Source of the DNA: Bosea sp. BIWAKO-01
GTDB lineage: Bacteria; Pseudomonadota; Alphaproteobacteria; Rhizobiales; Beijerinckiaceae
NCBI RefSeq assembly: GCF_001748145.1
Contig: NZ_BCQA01000001.1
Span: forward strand, 1,671,501-1,735,500
Direction of reading: 5' to 3'
Length of the DNA: 64,000 bases
In this document: one piece after another, positions 17,370 through 24,994 of the stretch
Numbering within the stretch: the stretch's first letter is position 1
How the letters are laid out: every line of letters starts with the position of its first letter
Made by a program: the position numbers and the translations under genes
Notes under the pieces: generated by a model
Database searches by the model: none
What the model was told of the DNA's origin: nothing
The model's input: only the letters and a program-made list of their open reading frames with translations

Positions 17370-18119
17370 TCACCGGTCCAGCAGGATCAGGGTCAGGGTC
17401 ACGAAAGACATCAATGCGGCGAGCCCGGAGAGCGAACCGAGCAGGATGGTCGCCTGCCGCATCGGGCGCTGCGCCTCCTTGCGGATCGTGACCAGGCGCT
17501 CGTCGAAGCTGCGCAGCGTCGCATCGAAACGGAGCTGGAAGACATCGAGCTCGGCCAGGCGCTGGGAAATATGGTCGGCACGCGCGGCCTCCGCTGCCTC
17601 GTCGCGCTGTACGCCGCGGTCCGCCATGCGCGTCGTCATCTCGTCGAGTTTCTCGACGAGTTCCTTCTGGGCGAGCTGCCCACGCCGGTTGAGCGCGATC
17701 AACGCCTCGACGCGATCGAAGAAGCGCGCAAGCGGCACGGCGATCGCAGCCTCGGCTGCGAGCTCCGCCGGCGGCGGTAATCTGAGCTCGAGCTCGAGAT
17801 CCGTGCTCGGAGAGACGCCGACGATGCTCAGCCGATCGCGGGCTGCGACCAGCGTGTCATCGAGTTCCATCGCAAAGGCATGGCGCCCGTCGCCAATGCC
17901 GTTGCGGCGAAGGTCGATGCGGCTCTGGTCTGCGACGGCCTCCAGCGCAACCCGCCCATCAAGCTTGAGCCGGACCTTGAGCCGCTCCTCGGGACGGGTT
18001 TCATCCCAGATCCAGCCATGCAGGCGGTTGCCGTCGAGGGCATCGACTCGGCCATTGAGGCGCGCCGGAACGACATTGGGCAGCCGCTCGGTTCCGTCGG
18101 GATCGCGCATCACCGTCAT
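17370..18119 (-). CDS. Coiled-coil membrane protein with GWxxD beta-domain
   Basis: 249 residues. Residues 21-112 form a beta-rich domain (RLNGRVDAL, LHGWIWDETRP, GIGDGRHAF) like the accessory domains of the neighbouring glycosyltransferases. Residues about 130-220 are predicted coiled coil, and 223-247 are a single C-terminal membrane helix (ILLGSLSGLAALMSFVTLTL). This looks like a tail-anchored scaffold holding glycan enzymes at the inner membrane, which is inference. ATGA overlap with the upstream GT4 gene sets the start at 18119, rejecting an 18-codon extension. No known family assigned. Confidence 0.6.
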   Translation of the reverse strand: MTVMRDPDGTERLPNVVPARLNGRVDALDGNRLHGWIWDETRPEERLKVRLKLDGRVALEAVADQSRIDLRRNGIGDGRHAFAMELDDTLVAARDRLSIVGVSPSTDLELELRLPPPAELAAEAAIAVPLARFFDRVEALIALNRRGQLAQKELVEKLDEMTTRMADRGVQRDEAAEAARADHISQRLAELDVFQLRFDATLRSFDERLVTIRKEAQRPMRQATILLGSLSGLAALMSFVTLTLILLDR

Positions 18120-19369
18120 GCCGCCTCCGCGAGTGTGAGCCTGTCGAACAGCGCGAGATGCGCCGTGGTGCATTCAGTGATGGTCGGCTGGGGCCGGATG
18201 CCGTCGACGAGGCGCTCCCACAGGCCCTTCTCCTCGACCGCGCGCCGCAAGGTCCGGGCAAGCTGGGCCGGATCGCCCGGCCGGACATGCAGCCCGTCGA
18301 TGCCATCCCGCACCATCTCCGCCATGCCGCCGATACCGCTGGCGATGACGGGGCGGCGGTGCTGGAACGCCTCCTGGATGACGAGCGGGGCATTCTCCCA
18401 CCAGATCGAGGGCATCACCACCCAATCGATCTCGGCCATCAGCTCCGGCATCTCCTCGCGATGATAGGGACCGCAATGGGTGACCATGCCGTCCGACGCC
18501 GCGAGCGCCGTCTCGAACTGCGCAACGAAGGCCTCGCTCTGGAACGGGGCCCCGCCATGGATGCGCAATTCGAAGCCGCGCAGGCCCGACGCACTGAGCA
18601 GCGAGGCTGCCTTGACCAGCTCCAGCACTCCCTTCCAGGGATTGACGTTGCCGAAATAGCCGAAGCTGGCACGGGGCCCGCGCTTGGCCCGGTGCGGCGC
18701 CGGCTCGCGAGCCGGGCGGGCGTTCTCGATGACGTCGATGCGGTCGCGCGCCAGCCCCCAGTCGACATAGCGCTGGCGCAGGAAGCGGCTCGGCGCGACG
18801 AACTGATCCACCGCTGCGAGATGGGTCTTCAGGAAGCGCTCGCGCAGCAGGAAGCGGTCGGAGCCGATTCCGGGAAAGCAGCCCCGGCAGCGTGTCGGAG
18901 AAGCTGCCGTGCAGCGCTCCTTGTCGGTCGGCCGCACCATCAGCCCGTCATTATGGCAGATCGGGTAATAGTCGTGCAGCGTCATCACGATCTTCACCGC
19001 CGGCAGGAGGCGTCGCGCCAACGTCAGGAACTCGGCCCCGATCAGCACGAGATGGTGGATGTGGATCACATCCGGCCGGTATTCCTGGAGCAGGCCCGCG
19101 AGATCCTGCAGGGTGCCGTAGTGATCGATCTGGCTGAGGTAGAAGCGGTCGAAATGGCCACTCCACAGCAGGACATCGCCATCGGTTCCGGTAGCCTGCA
19201 ATGCCGTGCCGGGATGCGCCTCGCGGTGGATCGCGTTGGTTGCGCCGAGGAAGAGCACGTCGCAGCCCTGCTCGCGATAGCCGCCGGCAAGGTCATGAGC
19301 CAGAATCTCGGTGCCACCGGGATGCAGATCTGGATGGTTATGCGCGACGACGAGGATGCGGCGGCTCAT
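18116..19369 (-). CDS. GT4 family glycosyltransferase
   Basis: 417 residues beginning MSRRILVVAHNHPDLHPGGT. GT-B motifs include GYFGNVNPWKGVLELVKA and PSIWWENAPLVIQEAFQHRR with the E-x7-E pair, and the cysteine insert CTAASPTRCRGCFPG matches the other GT4 enzyme of the operon. It likely adds one sugar to a lipid-linked intermediate at the cytoplasmic face. The ATG at 19369 overlaps the upstream TGA; a 22-codon upstream extension is the shadow of that gene. Confidence 0.85.
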   Translation of the reverse strand: MSRRILVVAHNHPDLHPGGTEILAHDLAGGYREQGCDVLFLGATNAIHREAHPGTALQATGTDGDVLLWSGHFDRFYLSQIDHYGTLQDLAGLLQEYRPDVIHIHHLVLIGAEFLTLARRLLPAVKIVMTLHDYYPICHNDGLMVRPTDKERCTAASPTRCRGCFPGIGSDRFLLRERFLKTHLAAVDQFVAPSRFLRQRYVDWGLARDRIDVIENARPAREPAPHRAKRGPRASFGYFGNVNPWKGVLELVKAASLLSASGLRGFELRIHGGAPFQSEAFVAQFETALAASDGMVTHCGPYHREEMPELMAEIDWVVMPSIWWENAPLVIQEAFQHRRPVIASGIGGMAEMVRDGIDGLHVRPGDPAQLARTLRRAVEEKGLWERLVDGIRPQPTITECTTAHLALFDRLTLAEAA

Positions 19370-20199
19370 CGGCTGCGCTCCGGTTTGGTCGCGATCAGCA
19401 CGTCCTGGTAATGCGGTGCGTTGATGCCGCGCCAATGGCCGCGTCCAAGGCTCTCGACGAGCAGCCCGGCAGCTTGCGTCTGCGCGATCAGGAATTCCTC
19501 CTCGATGCCGGCGGCAGCAAGCGGTGCCTCCTCGATGGCGTACCAGCCCGGCCCCTCGCGCCAGCGCTTGAACTTCAGGCGCTCCTGTCCGGTCGGCTGC
19601 CCGTCAATGGCGAAGGCGGTGAGGAACAGGCGCCCTCCCGGCGCAAGCAGGCGACAAGCTTCCTTGAGGTAGACGGTCAGTTCTTCCGGCGGCAGATGCG
19701 TCGCCACCGAGACCATCGTGATGAAATCGAAGCTCTGGTTCGCGAAGCCGAAGGCGACTTCGGTACCGGGCAGCGAGCCCTGCGGATTGTAGAGGGGATG
19801 GGCGATGTCGAGCCGCTGAAAGCGGAAGCGCGGGTAGACCGGCGTGATCGTCTGGGCACACCAGAGGATGCCGTCCATCACGGGGTCGACCCCGTCGTAG
19901 CTCGCCTTCGACGGATCGAGATACTGCGTCAGCGGCACCGCCATGCGGCCGATGCCACAGCCGATGTCGAAGACACGCTCCGTCGGCTGCAAGCGGCCGA
20001 TCCGGACGTAGTGACCCAGGAATTCCGCGCCGATCTCGCGGTAGTCGCCGTCACCGACAAAGATGTTCTCGGCCGGCGGATGCGGCAGGAAGCGGTTGGT
20101 GCGGATATGGTCGAGCAGCCAGTCGAATTCCTTGCCGGGAGGGTTGAGGATCGCGCCCGGACCGGGCTCGGTGGGACGCAGTGCCAGGGTCGCCGTCAT
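19366..20199 (-). CDS. SAM-dependent methyltransferase (class I)
   Basis: 277 residues. Motif I is RVFDIGCGIGRMAVPL, followed by YDGVDPVMDGILWC and SFDFITMVSVATHLPPEEL. The C-terminal part LLAPGGRLFLTAF completes the Rossmann-like fold. Position within a glycan operon suggests O-methylation of a sugar, or capping of the chain, but the acceptor is not shown. Both ends overlap neighbouring genes by ATGA, so translation is coupled. Confidence 0.8.
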   Translation of the reverse strand: MTATLALRPTEPGPGAILNPPGKEFDWLLDHIRTNRFLPHPPAENIFVGDGDYREIGAEFLGHYVRIGRLQPTERVFDIGCGIGRMAVPLTQYLDPSKASYDGVDPVMDGILWCAQTITPVYPRFRFQRLDIAHPLYNPQGSLPGTEVAFGFANQSFDFITMVSVATHLPPEELTVYLKEACRLLAPGGRLFLTAFAIDGQPTGQERLKFKRWREGPGWYAIEEAPLAAAGIEEEFLIAQTQAAGLLVESLGRGHWRGINAPHYQDVLIATKPERSR

Positions 20200-22472
20200 G
20201 CAGCGTTTGCCCTCCTGAGGACGGTACGGGGAAGAATTTCGGCGTCGCGCGCGGGCGCCGCCTTGCGTGGCAAAGCCGATTCATCGGCCATCAACGCATC
20301 GATCTGGGCATCCCAGCGGCTCGTCTGCAGCCAGGCATTGTGCTGCGAGGCGACGCCGCGGGTGTAGTCCAGGCTCTTCGAGATCGACTGGCGCTCGAGA
20401 TGATAGAGCGCGACGGACGGCACATATTTGATGCCGAAGCCGGCCTGCCGGATCTTCAGGCAGAGGTCGCTATCCTCGTAGTCGCCGATGACATAGCTGT
20501 CGTCGAAGCCACCCACCTCGTTGAAGAGCGAACGCGGCAACATGATGCAGGCGCCGGTGACGCCCGGTACGAGCCGCTCGACATTGGCGGGCCCATAGCT
20601 GCCCGGCATGCCCTTGAAGTAATGATGGTTGAGCCAGACGCCGTGACGGTCCCGCTTGAAGAGGAGGCCGGCATGCTGCAGCGAGCCGTCGTCATAGAGC
20701 AGTTTGGGCCCGACGGCGCCGACACGCCCGCGCCGGTCGAGCTTGCGCGCCAGCGCGGGCAGCCAGCCGGCCTCGCTTGGGATCACATCCGAATTGACCA
20801 TCGCGAGCACATCGCCACGCGCCGCCTCGGCCCCGGCATTGCAGGCGGCCGAGAAGCCGCCATTGCGGCCCATCACCACAAGCTGGATCGGCAGGCCATA
20901 GGCGAGATGCAGGCCGCCGAGCAGATGCGCGACCTCAGCCTCATGCTCGGGGGAATCGAGCACATAGATCAGCTCGGCCTTCTCGACGAACCAGGGATCG
21001 GCTGCAAAGGCCGACACCTGGATCCGCAGGAAGTCATAGACGCGGTAGAGCGGGATCACGACCGAGACACCCGGCCGGTCCGGCAGGGTGCCGATTGTCC
21101 GCAGCCGCGGCTCCGGCAGGCTGTCGCGCAGCGCGGACTGGCACGCGGCAAGCACCGGCGCGAGGCTCTGCTGCAGGATTTCAGCCGTGAGGTGCTGCGG
21201 CGGGATTGAGGCCAGGGCCCGGGCGCGGATGGTCGCGATGTCGGCGGGCTGCGGCGCCGGGCGCAGGAAAAGCGTGGTCCCCGATCTCAGCTTCAGCTCG
21301 CAGCGCGGCTGCAGGACAGGAGCGCCGCCGGCATAGTCGGGCACGAGCCCGAGGAAGCCGGTCACGGCCCGGTTGTCGCCGCCGGGCTCGGCCATCAGGG
21401 CCGGGAATCGCGCGATCCGGTCGCCGATCGGGCTCGGCGCGCCTGTGCTGCGATGGATGAGGATCTGATCGAGCAGACCGTCCGAATCGCGGTACCAGCC
21501 ACCGAGCAGCAGGCCGGCAGGGGTCGAGACCGCGAGATCGAGTTCCGCCGAGGGCAGGTCGTCGCGACGACGGACGCTCTGGACCGGCAAGGGCAGTCGC
21601 CGCTGCATCTCGATCGCGAGCAGGCGGCCCTGTTCGGACTGGCCGGCCAGTTGCTCGACGAGCCAGCTGCGCAGATCGTCATGCTCGCTGGCCTTCCCGG
21701 CCCACCAGCGGCCGAGCGTCGGCGCCGTGGCACGTTCGGGAAGGGCGCGGACGATCAGCCCGACATCGCTGTGCAGGACGAGCAGCCCCGCTCCGCGCGG
21801 CTGGGGCTCATCGAGGATCAGGTGCAGCGAGCGGCGCGCGCTCCGGTCAGGTTTGCCGAGCCGCGGACGCGCGACGATGCGCGTCAGGCTTGCAGGGCCG
21901 AGCCAATAGGCGGCCTTGACGGCCTCCAGGCGCGCGGGCACCGAGGATTCGAGGAGAACCTTGCCTTCGGGAAGGGCTGCGACGGGCAGGACCGGTGTCG
22001 GCTTGCGCGACAAGGCGAGAAGGAACTGGCGCAGGAAGCCGAGATAGGCACTGGTCTCGCGCAGGCTGAACAGGGTCGGCCAGGTAGCGATCAGGGCGCT
22101 TGCAAGCGCAATTCTGGAGGCTGGCGTCAGTTCGCGCAGGATCTCGGGAGCCTCCGCCATCGCATGGACGAATTCGGGGTCGAAGGAGACGGCCTGATCC
22201 GGACCGAGATTGCCGCCGGACAAGGTCGCAATGATCTCGTCATGGCCGGTATGCCGGAACACCGAAACGATCCGGGTGCGCCCGTCGCCAAGCCCCAGCG
22301 TAAGCGAGGCTGAGGAGACCCGTCGCTCCCGGCTTGCCAGCGAAACCACCTGCCGATCAGCAAGCGGGCCATCGAGGCTCCAGCTCAGCAGGAACACCGA
22401 GCCGCCGAGCCGCAGCAACTCGGGATTGGAGCTTTGATCGCCGGCCAAGTGGCTGGGCGTGATCGTCAACAT
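20196..22472 (-). CDS. GT2 family glycosyltransferase with N-terminal accessory domains
   Basis: 758 residues. The GT-A domain (about 465-735) has VSVVIPLYRVYDFLRIQ, the NSD metal site at 560-562 (AMVNSDVIP), PGVTGACIML and the GDYEDSDLCLKIRQAG acceptor block, so it appears active. Before it lie two beta-rich regions; one carries a GW pair near 325-326 like the other accessory domains of the operon. It is the first gene of the coupled glycan operon, 60 bases after the RTX gene and across a 13-bp hairpin. The ATG at 22472 has only a weak binding site. Confidence 0.8.
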   Translation of the reverse strand: MLTITPSHLAGDQSSNPELLRLGGSVFLLSWSLDGPLADRQVVSLASRERRVSSASLTLGLGDGRTRIVSVFRHTGHDEIIATLSGGNLGPDQAVSFDPEFVHAMAEAPEILRELTPASRIALASALIATWPTLFSLRETSAYLGFLRQFLLALSRKPTPVLPVAALPEGKVLLESSVPARLEAVKAAYWLGPASLTRIVARPRLGKPDRSARRSLHLILDEPQPRGAGLLVLHSDVGLIVRALPERATAPTLGRWWAGKASEHDDLRSWLVEQLAGQSEQGRLLAIEMQRRLPLPVQSVRRRDDLPSAELDLAVSTPAGLLLGGWYRDSDGLLDQILIHRSTGAPSPIGDRIARFPALMAEPGGDNRAVTGFLGLVPDYAGGAPVLQPRCELKLRSGTTLFLRPAPQPADIATIRARALASIPPQHLTAEILQQSLAPVLAACQSALRDSLPEPRLRTIGTLPDRPGVSVVIPLYRVYDFLRIQVSAFAADPWFVEKAELIYVLDSPEHEAEVAHLLGGLHLAYGLPIQLVVMGRNGGFSAACNAGAEAARGDVLAMVNSDVIPSEAGWLPALARKLDRRGRVGAVGPKLLYDDGSLQHAGLLFKRDRHGVWLNHHYFKGMPGSYGPANVERLVPGVTGACIMLPRSLFNEVGGFDDSYVIGDYEDSDLCLKIRQAGFGIKYVPSVALYHLERQSISKSLDYTRGVASQHNAWLQTSRWDAQIDALMADESALPRKAAPARDAEILPRTVLRRANAA

Positions 22473-22496
22473 GGCGCAGATTCCGACTGAAGGGGG

Positions 22497-22525
22497 GCGA
22501 CGCCGGCCGGAGCGGCCGGCGTCGC
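22497..22525 (-). terminator. 13-bp stem-loop between the RTX gene and the glycan operon
   Basis: GCGACGCCGGCCG (22497-22509) pairs perfectly with CGGCCGGCGTCGC (22513-22525) around a 3-base loop. Read on the minus strand it follows the RTX stop and is followed by C-rich sequence, not a U-run. It may be a partial terminator or an RNA-stabilising 3' hairpin that lets the RTX message outnumber the operon message. Confidence 0.6.
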
Positions 22526-22532
22526 GAGGTCG

Positions 22533-23327
22533 TTACGCGACGGTGAAGTAGGAGTTCGGATCGCTCTGGACGTCCTCGGCGCTGACGCCGACGAGGGTGA
22601 GCGTGTCGCCATTGCCGAGATCGACGACGGCGTTGCCGTTGACCGACGTCGTGCGCGCGGCGACGTCCTCGGCCGAGGACACGCCGGTGCCGTTGATGTC
22701 GGATGCGATCTGCAGCATGTCGTGGCCGGCTTCGAAATCGAGAACGAGATCGTTGCCGCCGCCGCCGTCGAAGACGAAGACGTCACTACCGGCGCCGCCA
22801 TGCAGGATGTCGTTGCCGGCACCGCCGAAGAGCAGATCATCGCCAGCGCCACCCTGAAGGATGTCGTTGCCATCACCGCCCATGAGCACGTCGGTGCCGT
22901 CGCCGCCCTGCAGCACGTCGTTGCCGGCGCCACCCTGAAGGATGTCGTCGCCAGGACCGCCCTGCAGGATGTCGTTGCCCTCACCGCCGAGCAGGACATC
23001 ATCGCCGTCATTGCCGCGCAGGATGTCGTCGCCCGCTCCGCCGGAGAGGATGTCGTTGCCTTCGCCGCCGAAGAGCGCGTCATTGCCCTCGTCGCCGGAC
23101 AGGATGTCGTCACCCTGGCCGCCGAAGAGGATATCGTTGCCTTCGCCGCCGAAGATCGCGTCGTTGCCGCCATCTCCGAAAAGCAGGTCGTTACCCTCTT
23201 CGCCGAACAGCGTGTCGACGCCGTTGCCGCCCTTGACGATGTCGTCTCCGGCTCCGGCGTGGATCACGTCGCTGAACCGGCTACCGATCAAGAAGTCGTC
23301 GAACGCGCTGCCTTCTATCGTGGCCAT
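22533..23327 (-). CDS. RTX calcium-binding repeat protein, predicted type I secreted
   Basis: 264 residues. A short lead (MATIEGSAFDDFLIG) is followed by 18 uninterrupted nonapeptides of the GGxGxDxLx type (residues 25-186), then FVFDGGGGNDLVLDFEAGHD and a C-terminal region ending SYFTVA. The repeats fold into a calcium-loaded beta-roll after secretion; type I signals lie at the C-terminus and are not cleaved. The exporter genes are immediately upstream on the same strand. The ATG at 23327 has a near-perfect AGGAGGTGA site, so upstream extensions are rejected. There is no enzyme domain, so a structural, adhesive or surface-layer role is inferred. Confidence 0.85.
   Translation of the reverse strand: MATIEGSAFDDFLIGSRFSDVIHAGAGDDIVKGGNGVDTLFGEEGNDLLFGDGGNDAIFGGEGNDILFGGQGDDILSGDEGNDALFGGEGNDILSGGAGDDILRGNDGDDVLLGGEGNDILQGGPGDDILQGGAGNDVLQGGDGTDVLMGGDGNDILQGGAGDDLLFGGAGNDILHGGAGSDVFVFDGGGGNDLVLDFEAGHDMLQIASDINGTGVSSAEDVAARTTSVNGNAVVDLGNGDTLTLVGVSAEDVQSDPNSYFTVA
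22770..23255 (-). repeat. 18 tandem 27-base units encoding RTX nonapeptides
   Basis: 486 bases of in-frame 27-base repeats. The units differ at the base level but keep the Gly-x-Gly-x-Asp pattern. Such arrays can change copy number by recombination. Confidence 0.85.
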
Positions 23328-23638
23328 AGTCACCTCCTGGGAGTGGATTGAAGCGCCTTGAGGACCGGCGCGCATTCGCCGCTCACTCCGACTAACGGCG
23401 CCGCCCCAATGACGAGCAGATGACTCGTCATTGCTCAACGGAGCTAAGCCTACCGAATATGTGCGATGCAGCAAGAGTTTTGTTGTGACAATATTATGGC
23501 GCGAAAAGATTTACTGCCATTAATTCTCTAATTGTCGAGCGTTATACGTTGAATGAATTTCAAAATTCGAAATATAAATCGAAACGTATTCTTACTTTGC
23601 TGAATTCATTGCGAAAATTCGCACCAGCCCGCCCCTGT
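23328..23638. other. AT-rich 311-base promoter region of the RTX gene
   Basis: Between the end of the hlyD-like gene and the RTX start. The left third is GC-rich; from about 23455 the sequence turns strongly AT-rich, unlike the coding DNA around it. It includes the 10-bp inverted repeat at 23407-23433 and TGCGAA-AA-TTCGCA at 23610-23623, just past the hlyD-like stop. An own promoter for the RTX gene is likely here. Confidence 0.5.
23407..23433. promoter_or_regulatory. 10-bp inverted repeat upstream of the RTX gene
   Basis: CAATGACGAG (23407-23416) and CTCGTCATTG (23424-23433) are perfect complements with a 7-base spacer, 80-106 bases before the RTX start codon. It could be an operator for a dimeric regulator or a 5'-leader stem-loop. 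Confidence 0.5.
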
Positions 23639-24994
23639 TCAGTCCTCCCGGAACGCCCGGTTGAAGCTCTCGGCGAAGGGGGCCAGCAAATAGTCCACGG
23701 CGCGCCGCGAGCCGTTCACGATCAGCACCTCTGCCGCCATGCCGGCATGAAGGGTGACCTTGTTCTGGGCGAGGCTCTCTGGCGTGATCTCGGCCCGGAC
23801 GATGAAATAGGCGACGCCGGTCTTCTCATCGACAAGCTGGTCGGCAGCGACATAGGTCACCTTCGAGATCAGAGGCGGCATCAGCCGCGCATTGAAGGCG
23901 GTCAGGCGCACCCGCGTCTCGGCACCGAGCTTGACTGAGTCGATGTCGCGCGGATCGACCTTGGCCTCGACGATCAGGGGCTCGCGCTCGGGCACGATGT
24001 CGAGAATGGCCTCCCCGGCGGCAATCGCACTTCCGGCGGTCCGCGCCCGGATATTGGCGACGATACCCTCCTGCGGGGACATGACCACAAGGCGGCGCAG
24101 CACGTCCTCAGCCTGAACGATGCGCTCGACCACCTCGGACAAGGCGAGCTGGCTATCCTGCAGATCCTTGGCGATCTCGTTTTGCCGTTCGAGGCCGAGC
24201 GAGGTGATCTCGAGCTGCGCGCCGGCGACCGCCTGCTCCGCCTTGGCCTTGCGGGCCGCGGCTTCGCCACTGCGCCCGGCAAGCTCGCTCTGCTTGGTCT
24301 GGAGTTCGACGAGCTGGCTGCGCTTGGCATAGCGCTTCTCGTAGAGGTCCCCGACCACGCGGACCTCCTCGTCGATCAGGCTACGCTGAAAGCGCGTCGC
24401 CTCGATCTGGGCCTGAAGCGCCTCGGTCTCGGCCTGATGCTGCTCGATGACACGCTTCTGGATGCTGATGCGCCCGTCATAGACCTGGGTGCGCGCCTGG
24501 AAGAGCTTGCGTTCCGCTCTGATGACCTCCTGCGCGATCGGCGTTCCCGCCATCTTGAGATCATCGGGAAAGTCGATCTCCGTCGCGTTGTTCTGCTCGG
24601 CGCGCAGCCGGGCCAGCCTGGCCTCGAAGCCGACGCGCTTGCCGTGGAGTTGCTGCAGCTCGGCGCGGGCACGTGCGTCCTCGAGCCGTAGCAGGGGCTC
24701 ATCCTTGACGACGCGGTCCCCTTCAAGCTTGAGCAGCATCTTCAGGACCCCGCCCTCGAGATGGCTGACGGTCTTGCGCTTGCTGTCGACCACGACGGTA
24801 CCGACCGCGACGGCAGCATTGTCGAGCCTTGCCGTCACCGCCCAGGCCCCGAAGCCGCCGAAGCCGATCGCGATCGCGCTGACGCCGGCCAGCACGAGAT
24901 TGCGCAGCGAGGGCATCCGCTCCTCCGGCTCCTCGACGGGGGTGACCGGGACGAGCGCGCGGCTCATGCTCATGGGGGCTGGGAGCTTGCTCAT
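23639..24994 (-). CDS. HlyD-family type I secretion adaptor
   Basis: 451 residues. One N-terminal membrane helix (about 31-52, NLVLAGVSAIAIGFGGFGAW) is followed by a biotinyl-lipoyl half (VAVGTVVVDSKRKTVSHLEGG), long coiled-coil hairpins (about 95-300) and a beta-barrel end with PEREPLIVEAKVDPRDID. This is the PrtE/HlyD class that bridges the inner-membrane ABC exporter to an outer-membrane TolC-like channel across the periplasm. No TolC gene is in the window. ATGA overlap with the ABC gene fixes the start at 24994. Its likely cargo is the RTX protein encoded next. Confidence 0.9.
   Translation of the reverse strand: MSKLPAPMSMSRALVPVTPVEEPEERMPSLRNLVLAGVSAIAIGFGGFGAWAVTARLDNAAVAVGTVVVDSKRKTVSHLEGGVLKMLLKLEGDRVVKDEPLLRLEDARARAELQQLHGKRVGFEARLARLRAEQNNATEIDFPDDLKMAGTPIAQEVIRAERKLFQARTQVYDGRISIQKRVIEQHQAETEALQAQIEATRFQRSLIDEEVRVVGDLYEKRYAKRSQLVELQTKQSELAGRSGEAAARKAKAEQAVAGAQLEITSLGLERQNEIAKDLQDSQLALSEVVERIVQAEDVLRRLVVMSPQEGIVANIRARTAGSAIAAGEAILDIVPEREPLIVEAKVDPRDIDSVKLGAETRVRLTAFNARLMPPLISKVTYVAADQLVDEKTGVAYFIVRAEITPESLAQNKVTLHAGMAAEVLIVNGSRRAVDYLLAPFAESFNRAFRED

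Noticed and set aside
22770-23255. Regular short repeats that could suggest a CRISPR-like array
   Set aside because: They are in-frame 27-base units encoding RTX nonapeptides, with no unique spacers.
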